From Eucommia ulmoides (Eukaryota; Streptophyta; Magnoliopsida; Garryales; Eucommiaceae), in contig JAENRU010000484.1 in the NCBI GenBank assembly GCA_016647705.1, positions 868,001-932,000 on the forward strand: a stretch of 64,000 bases of DNA, given 5' to 3'. Every line of letters begins with the position of its first letter. Position 1 is the stretch's first letter. This document shows positions 10,033 to 22,000 of this stretch, one piece after another. Under the pieces are notes generated by a model that saw only the letters and a list, made by a program, of their open reading frames with translations, had not been told where the DNA came from and searched no databases. The position numbers and the translations under genes were made by a program.

Positions 10033-12550
10033 CTTTTTATTTTTGGCCTTTAATATTTTTTTATTTAATTTGGCTTGATTGCTACCTTTTTCATGTATTA
10101 TTATTATTATTTTCCTTTGTTTTTGGCTTTTTTTTTTTTTTATAGATATTTTGTAAAATTATGTAATGTTGTAGAACTCTCCGTTTGTTTAGTGTTTATG
10201 TTCTTGCTCTTAGAATTATGAGATTAATATATAAAAACGTGTTTGATAAATTATTTTTTGCTCTAAAAAATTTTGAAAGTAATTCGAAGAAAAATGAGGA
10301 ATTTGAGAAACGAAAAAATCTTGATTACTGTTCATTTTCACAAAATTATTCTCAATCTATTTCGTAAAAATAAATGTTAAGAATTGTCACCACATGGTCC
10401 ACACACCAGCCACCATTGATTCTAACCATCACCACCTATGTCAGCCACCACCAAGTTGATCTGTAACCACTATTGTACATTTTTATCTCCTCCCGCAAGA
10501 AACGCTTCCTAAAATATTTTCAAAATTTTAGGAACGGAAGAATGATTAATCCCCAAATGCCAACTTAAGGGAAGACTAAAATTACAAAATTTGTTTTTAC
10601 ATTTTTTTTCTAGTAAAGTAAATGCATAGAGAACACAATGAATTTTCTATGGGAATGTGGTGAAGAATTTAATTTTAGGCACCCCTTATATTCCAATTTT
10701 CATAATGTACCTTCCAAAATTTGAATTTTACCTCTAATTGATACAATCAACATTTTTTGACAGTCTTAATTGTCAAAACAACAACACCTACATCATACAT
10801 ATATTAATCTTTTTCTCTATTTTTTTTTCGATATTTCCTCAATTATTACGTATATATTGCCACTATAGCAAATAAGATAGCAAAAACTCGTTGATTGGAC
10901 TAATTTTGACAAAATTCAGATTTCAAGAGGTACATTTCAAAAATTAAAACGTTGAAAAACACATTGAGAACACACTCAAACATTAGGCTTGCAAAGTGTA
11001 ATTTTGAGACGAAATTGCTCTTTTATTTTATTTTATTTTTTATTTAATTAAATATTTTTAAAAATTAGATTAAAATAAAGGGACAATTTCGTCTATTTCA
11101 TTCAAAAAGTAGATGAAAAATTTAACGTCATACATTTTTAACAAAAAAAAAAAGTTAGTTTTTTTTTTTTTTTTTGAAAGTGGAATCAGATAAGTTAAAA
11201 ATAATTTTTTGAAGTGGAACAGGATAAAGTGAGAGACCATTTAAACTTTTTTTATTTTATTTTTTGGGAGGGGGGGTGGGGTTTGCTTGCTTGAGATGTT
11301 GTGAGACTGCTTATAACATTACCTTAAAAATGTGTACTTAAATTAGCATCAAGAGGTTTGGCTTGTGTTTTAGCGTCAAGAAAACATGCCCTTGTCTATA
11401 TTCTTGAGGAGGATGAAGATGAAGCCCTAGAAGACGAATGACCTTTTTTTTTTTTAGCCTTTAATTTTATTTTATTTTTAATTTGGCTTGATTTCTACCT
11501 TTTTCGTGTATTATAATAAGTTATTAATTACCAATAAATGTATTATTATTATTTTCCTTTGTTTTTGCCTTTTTTTTTTAAAGATATTTTGAAATTATGT
11601 CATATTGTATAACTCTCCGTTTGTTTGGTGTTTATGTTCTTGCTCTTAGAATTATGGGATTAATGTATAAAAATGTGTTTGATAAACAAGTTTTTGTTCT
11701 AAAAAAATTTGGAAGTAATTCCAAGAAAAATTAAGAATTTGAAAAATAAAAAAATCTTGATCCCTATTCACTCTCACAAAACTATTCTCAATTTATTTCA
11801 TAAGGATAAATGTTAAGAACTGTCATCACAAGGTCCACACCAGCCACCATTAATTCTCGCCATCACCAACCCTCATCAATCACCACAGATTCGTAACCAT
11901 CATTGTACATTTTCATCTCCTCTCTCAGGAAATACTCTCAAAATATTTTCAAAATTTTAAAAACAGAGATGTGATGACCAAATACGTTTCTATAGAATCT
12001 ATACGTTAATCCCAAAATTTCGGGAGTAAGAACGAAAATTAGGGAAAGGAAATATTCACCAAATATATATGTTAATCCCCAAATGCCAACTTAAGAGAAG
12101 ACTAAAATTACAAAATTTGTTTCTACATTTTTTTCTAGTAAAGTAAATACATAGAGAACATAATGAATTTTCTATGGGAATGTGGTGAAGAATTTAATTT
12201 TAGATATAAATCACACACACACACACACCCAAAGTTTGAAGGCAATCTTAATGCACCCCTTATATTCCAATTTTTACAATGTACCTTCCAAAATTTGAAT
12301 TTTACCTCTAATCGGTACAATCAACATTTTTTGACGGTCTTAATTGTCAAAACAACACCACTTACATCACACATATATTAATCTTTTTCTCTACTTTTTT
12401 CGATATTTCCTCAATTATTACGTATATATTGCCACTATAGCAAATAAGATAGCAAAAACTTGTTGATTGAACTAATTTTGACAAAATTAAGACGTTGAAA
12501 AACACATTGAGAACACACTCAAACATTAGGCGTGCAAAGTGTAATTTTGT
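9585..12550 (+). repeat. APC4: ~1.4-1.5 kb tandem duplication including the APC4 last exon
   Basis: Two units in a row, about 9585-11003 and 11004-12550. They share, in the same order, the AAATTG..TTTATTTTATTTT block, the last-intron end, the 95-bp terminal exon, a decayed MITE-A-like copy (10178-10550 and 11610-12050), an AATGAATTTTCTATGGGAATG block (10636 and 12162) and a MULE-like tail ending CAAAGTGTAATTTT (~11003 and ~12550). Unit 2 has an added CA microsatellite near 12213. Divergence of a few percent plus indels indicates a moderately old event. Confidence 0.85.
11347..11441 (+). other. APC4: Duplicate APC4 terminal exon, open frame (possible alternative last exon)
   Basis: A second copy of the 95-bp terminal exon with its AATTAG acceptor. 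The frame is open through SRGLACV..SRK..ALVYI and the acidic tail to a TGA stop (first copy: TAA). Visible changes are conservative: F to L after ACV and R to H in the SRKR segment. If spliced from the exon ending at 8748 it would give an almost identical protein end. Transcript use is unknown; with the first copy and its stop located upstream it may be skipped or silent. Confidence 0.75.
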
Positions 12551-13078
12551 GTTGGGGCTTGTTTGGTCAACTACAAATCCTATACCTGGTTTTCAAGTTT
12601 ATGAAGATTAACAATATCATACATATATATTTACTAACATAGTTTTACAACCCCCAAAAGAAAAAGAAAAAAGTGTTACATATCTCAAAAGTGACACACT
12701 AACATAAATTACAACAAATTATCAACTTCCAAAAAAATATAAAAAACACAACAGCAACAACTAGGCTATTATTAGATAACCCTAGTTTGAAAGCTTCAAA
12801 TCGATGACCCCTTTAAGAAATTTTTTAACATTTTCACTAAGAAATTTTGTCTTCAAATACTTCAATCGAAACGCAGCCTTATAATTCTAATCTTCGTTTG
12901 CACGACCCCCAAATAGGTAAAGATCCAAGAAATGCAACTGAGAATCCATAGGCATATGACCAAAATCACAGAGGCCAGATTCAATACCTGTTTCGCGCCC
13001 AAAAATTGTTTTTGTTCCAAAAGAAGACAATTTTTTGGGCTTTCCAAACAATCCCACAAAAAAGAAGAGGGGCAACTT
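12551..13078. other. Space between convergent APC4 and CBP60
   Basis: Only about 0.5 kb separates the APC4 duplication from the CBP60 stop codon. The stretch probably holds the CBP60 3' UTR. No other gene is visible. Confidence 0.5.
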
Positions 13079-16000
13079 TTAGGGATCGTCCAATTCAACA
13101 AGCTGTGCCCTTCTCTCAGCCGCTTTCTTCCTTATAAAGATACCCCATCTCAAGGCCGCCTTGAGTTTTAGCCACCCCACCACCGCTTTCCCGGAAGAAG
13201 AACGTGTCCTATCTTCACTATAATGATTAAAATGATAATTCGTCGATTGATTTGGCATGAAATTGGGTGAAGAGTAAGAAGAAAAACCGTCACCAATGGC
13301 AAAGTGGCCATTGCCATTACCGTTACCATTACCATTCATGTTGAATATACGAAGAAGATGTTGCATATCATCATTCTCTAGCATTTCGTGACTCCTCATT
13401 CGTATATCTTCCTCATTGAAAACATCATCGAATCCTCCTCTGTAAGGCGTCGGGGTCGAGGAGGAGGAGGAGGAAGGGTGGTGGGACGGAGGAGCAAGAG
13501 CAAGAACGTTGTTGTTGTTGGTTGATTGGTTGTGTACAGAGAATGGATTGGCGTTGAGTAATTGGTTTGGAGAGTTGAGGTTTGGATTCTGGAGTTGAAG
13601 TGGATATCTTGTTGCGATGTTATCGTCATATTCTGGAGAGGGAAGAAGTAGATGTCAGAAACAAAGTAAGAGAGAAATGCATACAAGTTGTGCCAATACT
13701 CTTTTCCGTTTTCAAAAACACAAAATAAAATATTTTTACATCAATACTCAAAAATATTTTTAGAAGTTTTTGCACTTTGCAACCGTGATATTTTGGAGAC
13801 TTTAATCCCTGTACTTTCAATTTGAACACATTGAACCTCAAAGTTTCCAAATTGTGTCAAGTTACTATTCTCATTTTTAATATAAAATTAATTATTTTAG
13901 ATAATTAAATAGTCCAAATTTTATTTTAAATAAAATAAAATTAATGGACATGCAAAATGTAAACAGAAAAAAAAATGATATATTAGAAATTAGGCTAAAT
14001 CACACTTTGCACCCTCAAAGTTTGAGTGTAATCTTAATAATACCCCCTAATTGTTCAATTTTCGGCATGTGCCCCTGAAATTTAAATTGTCCGTAATTGG
14101 TCCAATCAGCATGTGTTAGCCACTGAATGGACAGAGCAGTGACACGTTCATCATCAAACGAGTTGATTTGTCCCCTAAATTTTTCCTCAGTTATGATGCA
14201 CATGATGCTTAAGGAGTACACTACGAAAATAAAAATATTAGGAGGGGGGCACATTGACATCACACTCGAACATCAGGGATGCAAAGTACAATTTAGCCTA
14301 GAAATAATTCGTGTTTACCTCCGACAATATGGCCTGAATTCGTAGAAGGGTGGTCGGAAGGAATAGGTGGGCCGCTGAATTGATGGTCAAAGGAGGCAGA
14401 AAAAGTGTGCGAGCCCATTGTACTCCTGGAGTTGTCTGACCCTCTATTATTCTCGTCGAAGCTAAGAAGAGATTTGCCATCATATTCGACGACTTGAATC
14501 CAGTTTTCATAAGCTTTCTTTACCAAGCTGTCAACATAGACCTGCAAAAATGCAATTTGTTTGTTATTTTCTCAAGCTATTCTTTTGCATTAATTTTGGT
14601 AACGGACAAGTTAATTGAACCAAAAAAAAATACTTTTATTTTAAAGCAAAAGTGAAAATCAAAAGTGAGGTTGATATCTGTAGAAACTCAGTAGGCCTAA
14701 CTCACTCCCAAGAATCGTCTTGTAAGAGGAGATTGCACTAAGCTTTATATATAGTTCGGACTCAGGTAACACAAGTGACAGGAATTCAACACCCCCCCAC
14801 ACGCACACCCCCTCACACAGAGTGGACTTTGACAAACCACAACAAACGGATATCGAGGGCCCAAGAACAACGTAGGCTTACACGCCCCCTCACGCGCAGG
14901 GTGAACTTTGACAAACCACTACGAACGGATATCGAGGGGCCCAACATTGATGTGGGATACAACACACCCAACAACAGACAGAAGGTCTGGATCTGATACC
15001 ATGTAGAAATTCAATGGGCCTAACTCACTCCCAAGAATCGTCTTGTAAGAGGAGATTGCACTAAGTTTTATATATAGCTCAGACTCAGGTAATACAAGTA
15101 ATGTGGGATTCAACACACCCCCTTACACGCAGAGTGGACTTTGACAAACCACAACAAACGGATATCGAGGGTCCAACAACAACGTAGGATTATACGCCCC
15201 CTTACGCGCAAGATGGACTTTGACAAACCAATACGAACGGATATCGAGGAGCCCAACATTGATGTGGGATACAACACACCCAACATCAGACAAAAAGTCT
15301 GGATCTGATACCATGTAGAAATTCAATGGGCCTAACTCACTCCCAATACTATATATATAGCTCAGGGTAGGGTAACACAAGCAACGTGAGATTCAACATT
15401 TTAAATCCAAAAAAAAAAAATATGATATAAAAATTGAAAGGATTAAAAAAAAATGTTTTTCGAAAAGAATACTTTAAAAAAAAGAGTGCTACCAAACCAT
15501 GCTCTTCAAAAAAACTTTATTACCAACCTTTTGGCTGTCGGAAAGAGAATCAGAAGAATAGAACTGGCCACCGGCGATTAAGCCACTTAATTCATAGATG
15601 TTGTCGAAAACAACACCAACATTCCTCACGTCATCAGGGTAGTAGACATAGAGCTTCCCGCTTAGTACACAAGTCTTTGCATGCTCAATTAGAACATCCC
15701 ACATCTTGTTCGACATGCCACTTCCGAGTATCTAGAACAGTCAAAAAAAAAATTAAGAATGCACACACATATATATACAAGTAAAATGGAGTTAAAAACC
15801 GAAAAAGAAAGCGTTCAGACAGGGAAGTTTTAAAAAATCTTACACTTCGCAGCCTCTGTGAGTCTCTCACTACCACTCTTAGGAAGTCCTCAACCGTGTG
15901 TATTCCAGCTTTGTTGAGCCTCTTATGAAATGATCCATCTTTGCCAATTTTCTCGAGTCTCCAAACGTCATCGTTTAGCGCTGGGGGATAGTGCTTCTTG

Positions 16001-19000
16001 TACACTGCATGACCGACAAAAATTGCAAAATAAGGCACTGTTTGATAACACTTTATAATCAACAAAGTGAATCAAACGAAAACGTACTTTTTTCTTGAAA
16101 AAGTAAAAAAATTAAAAAGTGTGGTTGACAATGTTGGGATTGTTAGAATCCCACATCGAATCTGTGAGACTTCTCAAAGTAGTCTATATATGAAAGGAAT
16201 TACTCTGTTAGATACCATATGATTTTATGTTGGAACCACCTAACATGATATCATGGCTAGGTTTAGGAAGTTTTGTTTGTTTGTCTCCGATTATTTGAAT
16301 GTTTGTCTTTTCTTTTCTCTACTGTCTGTTTGATTGCATCACATGCAAAGTGGGGTTGCACGTAAGGTTGCGTGTTAGAATCTCATATTAAATTTGTGAA
16401 ACTTCTCAAATTAGTATATATAAAAGGAGTTACTCCGCATGACACCATATAGTTTTTATATTAGGACCTCCTAACAGGGATAATATCTTAGTGTTTATGT
16501 ATGAGGATTGAGAAAAACTGTATGTTTTTCTCAGTAACTTTTATAATCAACCAAATTAATCTTAAGGATTGTTTAGTAATGCTTTTTTAAGTATCTTTTA
16601 AAATAAAAATATACATATATATAAACACATACATATATTGACTAAAAAGTGTATTTGGTTAAGAGCGAAAGCGAAAAATCGAAAGTATAGCAGAGATAAT
16701 ATCTTAATATTATCTCTATAAATAATCCCTTAATTCCAAAAAAGTCCATTGATAATTGAAAATGAAAAAGATGGGAGAAAAAATCACAGTTCATCAATCT
16801 CCCCCATATATCTATCATATAGCAAAAACAAAAAGCAACTATTTTTCGCTTTTTGAAAAAAATAATTGAAAATCATGTTTCTCATTTTTTTAATTTTCGA
16901 AAAAAAAATAAAGTGCAAATTTTAAAATTAAGCACTTTCTACTTAAAAGCAAAAAAATTGAGAAAAAAAAAATTAATTTACACCCTAGATTTTCAAAAAC
17001 ACTTCTTTAAAAGCGCAAAACAATCAACTTTTATTTTGCAGTTCTTTTTTTACTTAAAAGCAAAAAGGTACTAAAAAAAAAATATCAAACGATGCGAAAT
17101 TTAAATCAGAAAAAGCATGAACTCACATTCTCCTCTGTGATCCTTAACATTAAAAGCATCCGTTTTGGCTTCACGAATCCTGATGCCCTCACAAAAACCC
17201 GAAGCAACCTTCAGTCCCAATCTGAATTTTCTGCTCCTAATCCAGCTCGAATTATCAGTAAACGTCAGTTCCCCTAATGTCCCCACGCCTTCCTTTAGCG
17301 TCACTTGCAAATCCCCATGCAGAAGTGGCCTTTTCCCTTCACGTTCTTTCACAACATGAGACTCAAAATCCTCTTGTGTCCATCCCTCGTCGTCCTCATT
17401 GTTGAAGTCACCTTCAAGCACAACAATGTCTAGTTTAACCGAGGACTCAGGACCTGTTGTTACAACAAAACCAGTGTTTGCATCGAGCAAAACAACATGA
17501 ATTGCGGAACCCTGCTCTCCTTCCACTTTCCCTCCCGTGAAGAGAGGGAGAGCTAAGTTTGACCTAAAACGCAGCTGCAAGTTTCGTCCATCTGGCCCTT
17601 CTATTCTCTTTGGAGATGCCCTGCATTTTCCCCTTGAAGTTCTCAGCTTAGAAATTAAAAAAATAATAATAATAAATACTAACAGCAAAATGAATGCAAC
17701 AATTGATAGAGGGAAATTAATAGATTGTTCTTTAAATGAGTCACTTCTAATTTATTTAGTTTTTCTTTATTTTTTTGTCCTTCAGTTCTTCAGTTAAAAT
17801 CTACTAAATTGAATCTATCGAGTTGATATCTACTAGATGTTGAATTTGTATTTAATGTCATAGTTAAAGTTAACTAAGTACTTGTACAACAACTAAGCCT
17901 TTGTCCCACTAAGTAAGGATGGTTACATGAATCCGTTTACGCCATAGCGATAGATCAAGGGTCATCACCTCAATCAGATTTAATGTCATCAAATCAATTC
18001 TTAAGGACTGTAAGGACTAAAAACCCTAACTAAAGTACTTGGAAGGACTAAATACTAAACTGGAAAGGATTTTTAAAAAATTGCTCCAACAAGAACCTCC
18101 CAAATATAAACAGGTGACAAAAACCCAAAATTACTATCTTGATAACGTAGGCAAACATATGCAACTATAGGCATGACATGCTATAGGAACCCAATGGACC
18201 TAACTCACTCTCAAAAGACACCTTGTAAGATGAGAAATTGCCCTGATTTTTAAATGGAGCTCAAGATCACGTAACACAAGCAATGTAGGATTCAACACTC
18301 TCCTCACGTGCATGATGAACTTTTTGACAAACCACTGTGAACGGATATCGGGGGAAGGGTCCAACATCGATGTGAGATTCAACACGTCCCCTCACGCGCA
18401 GGGTGGACTTTTTGACAAACCACTGTAAGTGTGAACAGATATCGAGAGGCCCAACATCGATGTGGGACTCAACACACTCAACATCATACAAGAGTCCTTA
18501 TTTTGATATCATATAGGAACCCAATGGACTTAACTCACCCTCAAAAGACGCCTTTTAAGATGAGAATTGCCCTAGGTTTTATATAGAGCTCAAGATCAAG
18601 TAACACAAGTGATGTAGGATTCAACACATGCAAATTAGAAGAATGGAAATGCATGATATAGATTATGATGGAAAAAACCTTCAGGATGGGTAGTTGTTGA
18701 AGAACAACGTAAACACAGTGTAAACAGGTGAAGTAAACAAAAATGATCAATTGATACTACTGAAAAACTGATTGGGTAAGCGTGCTCGTACCTTCCATTG
18801 AGCTGGGCAGTGCCCAATTTCGCCAAAGCACGTTCAACTTCCTCACTAACCTGTTCAACAGAAAGCCCAAGTATACTCAGAAACAATTAAAATGACATAA
18901 CCCAATTAGCAATATTAACAAATGACAATCTCTTTCAATGTGCACTTCCAGTTTGCCATTTGCGGATAAGATACTTTTCCTCTGTCAGATAGCACTCATC

Positions 19001-22000
19001 CAGGACAAGGCATCAAACCCCACCAAGAAACCAACTATTAATTGGTAACTGCATGAAGACTACGTTTACTGAATAACCACTTATAGTACAGTACAATCCC
19101 TCCCACCCCACCCCACCACCCACCCAACATGCTACTGTATATTCCCAATCTATGACTATACATCCAAGAAACTAACTATTAATTGGTAACTACATGAAGA
19201 CTACGATTACTGTGTAACTACTTACAGTACAGTACAATCCCTCCCACCCCACTGCAACCCACCACCCACCCAGCATGCTACTGTATTCCCAATCTATGAC
19301 CATACATGCAGAACACACCCACCCACATGGACAGGGAGGCACTTAATGATATATAATGCAAATAAATTGTACAATATATCCTTCCCAATCTCTCTCAAGG
19401 TAGCTGTTGCATTTAAAGTTCAAGAAATTTAAGACACGAAATTAATTCAAATTTAAACAAATCAAATGACAAATATTTGAGGAACATTATATTTTCTTAA
19501 AGCAATCAAAAGAGTTTCATTCTGGTGGTTGGGGAAGGTTCGATAGTAATCTGGCAACATGAACCATAAACATTCACAGAGGAGAGCACATCTGTAGAAC
19601 CAATATTGATATAAACCGTGTCTTAAGGAAAAAAAATAAAAACTTTTGCCTAGTTAATTTAGAAATCCAATGGGCCTAACTAAATCTCAAAAGGGCCCGA
19701 CATCGTTGCGGGATTCACCTGTTTAGATAGTATAGAATAGGATAGAGGCCCAAAAAAGTTGTAGCATGACTTAGTCAACTGATAACTACCATATCAGAAT
19801 GCATGATTGGTTGATCAATCAACTTGGATGACTTCTTCCAATCATAAATGTTATGAAATTGCACTATGGGCATAATAATCTTACAACTCTCCGAAGAATA
19901 GGCTCCAGTGATGAGCAAAGTTTCTGCAGACTATCCAACTTGAGGGCTTCAACAATAACACTGCGTAAGATGTTTATTACAATCAAAATCTGATATGCAT
20001 AAATATGAAATATGTGCCAACAATTGAAAAAACTCATAGCATCAAAATTAAAGTGGCAAGGAAGTTCTAAAACTCTCCCCTTTTAAAGGGATCCATAAAA
20101 TGATTGAGTTGCAGCATAGTCACTGCCTAGAATTTCAGCCAATGTAAATTTAAAGATTTGAGCTTTTTCTTATTTCCTCTCCGGAAAGCAGGTGTTTCAG
20201 TTTGTACGACAAATGGCACCATAAAATATAAAACTAGAATTTAACACTAATAATCGGTACATTAATATCACAACATAGAAATTAAGAAGGAAAGGAAAGG
20301 AGATTAAAAATTAGTTTGAGACAATTTACATCTTCCCAACATCAAATACAGTTTTTACAAATTCGTAGCTCTTCCTAGCACGTAAAACTTCCTCTACAAT
20401 TGAGTATTGATATCTTATCCAATACTGTTATGCTACAATGGCATGAAAATGCTACTTTTAAATATGTTAGTTCAGAACGCAAACATGATAGAGGAAATAA
20501 ATTATGTCACATTGAAGCAATTAGTTTCTCATAACTCATTATTGCACAACAAGAAAGAGAACTATTTCGGGTTCAACAAAGCATATAAAAATTACTGTCA
20601 GGTAAGATTAGGAAGCTTTATTTGAAGTTCTAAATGATGGAATTTTTGTTCTTTAGATCAGTTAATCTTTTTCTTTTTGTGTGTGTGTGGGTTTTAGTTT
20701 CTACTATCTATGAAATACCATCAATTTTTAAGTATTGATCATGAGTATGAATTGATCTCCATTGAAATTAAGTAATAAGCTAGTATCAAAGTATGCACAT
20801 GCACTGATGCCACATATATGCATCCTAATTCCTATGTGTTGTTGCATGTTTACATCCATGTCCTTCCATGCTTTTTAGGCAGCTAAAACATGCTTCACAA
20901 GAGATGACCCGCTAAGTGTAATGTGGCATCCAGTAACTATAAACTACACACCAATACAAAAACAACCTTCTCTCAGGGCAAGGTCTAGAAGTAGTCTTAA
21001 GTCTACTTCTTACCAAAATCCATGCATCAATGCTGATGCATTGATTTCATAAACTTACATTATTCCACATTCGCTCACTAAGTAGGTACAAGAAAAACCT
21101 TCACAGAATCCTCAGGAATAAATCTAGGGAACCTTTCTCAAGGCAAATCTCAAATCTTTTAGGCACCTGTCTCAAGAGGTATATATCTCTTTATTCGCAA
21201 ATGTGTTATAATAAAAGGCTCCAACACCAAGGAAAGCATATGTATTGTCAGAGATCATGATTGAGATGGTGTAAGCACGTATGATTGGTTATGATAATCC
21301 CGCATGAAGGCCATGGCTTTATCAGGTGTTCATTCTTAGCAGGAAACAACCACTCTCTGCATTGCATAACATGAAAATCATCTAGTCTTGTTTCAAGTTT
21401 CTGCATCAATGTCCACTCCATCTTTGTAGCTTGCATCCAACAAAAACGAGATTACAAAATCTTGTTTGCAGTTGAACGGAATAGAAACTGTTCTGGCCAA
21501 ACATGATGTTTGGCTAATTACTTAAATGTGCTTGACTACAACCATCATAACAGTCAAGTACCATGCTAACCAATAACAGGATTCTATTCTGCAACTTACT
21601 GCTCCCAGTTTCACAAGCCCAACCGAAGCGTTAATGTTTGCCTCACATCTCAACCCTACCCACCCACAAGAAAATGCCATTTTATGAAGCACCATGGGAC
21701 CTCGATTGTCACCTCATCATTGATTCCAATTCCACAACCGGCTCATGACAGCTGCACCAATACATTAGTGGGTTTATATGGACTTTACTAAAATGTACTA
21801 ATACAATATAAGGCCACATTTTCTTACTAAAAAACTGCTAGCCAAGTTAACATTTAGCCAACTCTTCTAGTTGCACCTCTAACCTGACTTTGCTACCCTG
21901 AGAAAAGATTGAATCAGCAGGATGCAGGCACGAAATGCTGATCTTTTATGTTAAAGGAAGCCTAATCAAAGTGTGCAAACAAGAAGATCTGACTGAATGT

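Noticed and set aside
12163-12381. Open frames over the CA microsatellite
   Set aside because: Simple-sequence artefact in the APC4 duplication unit.
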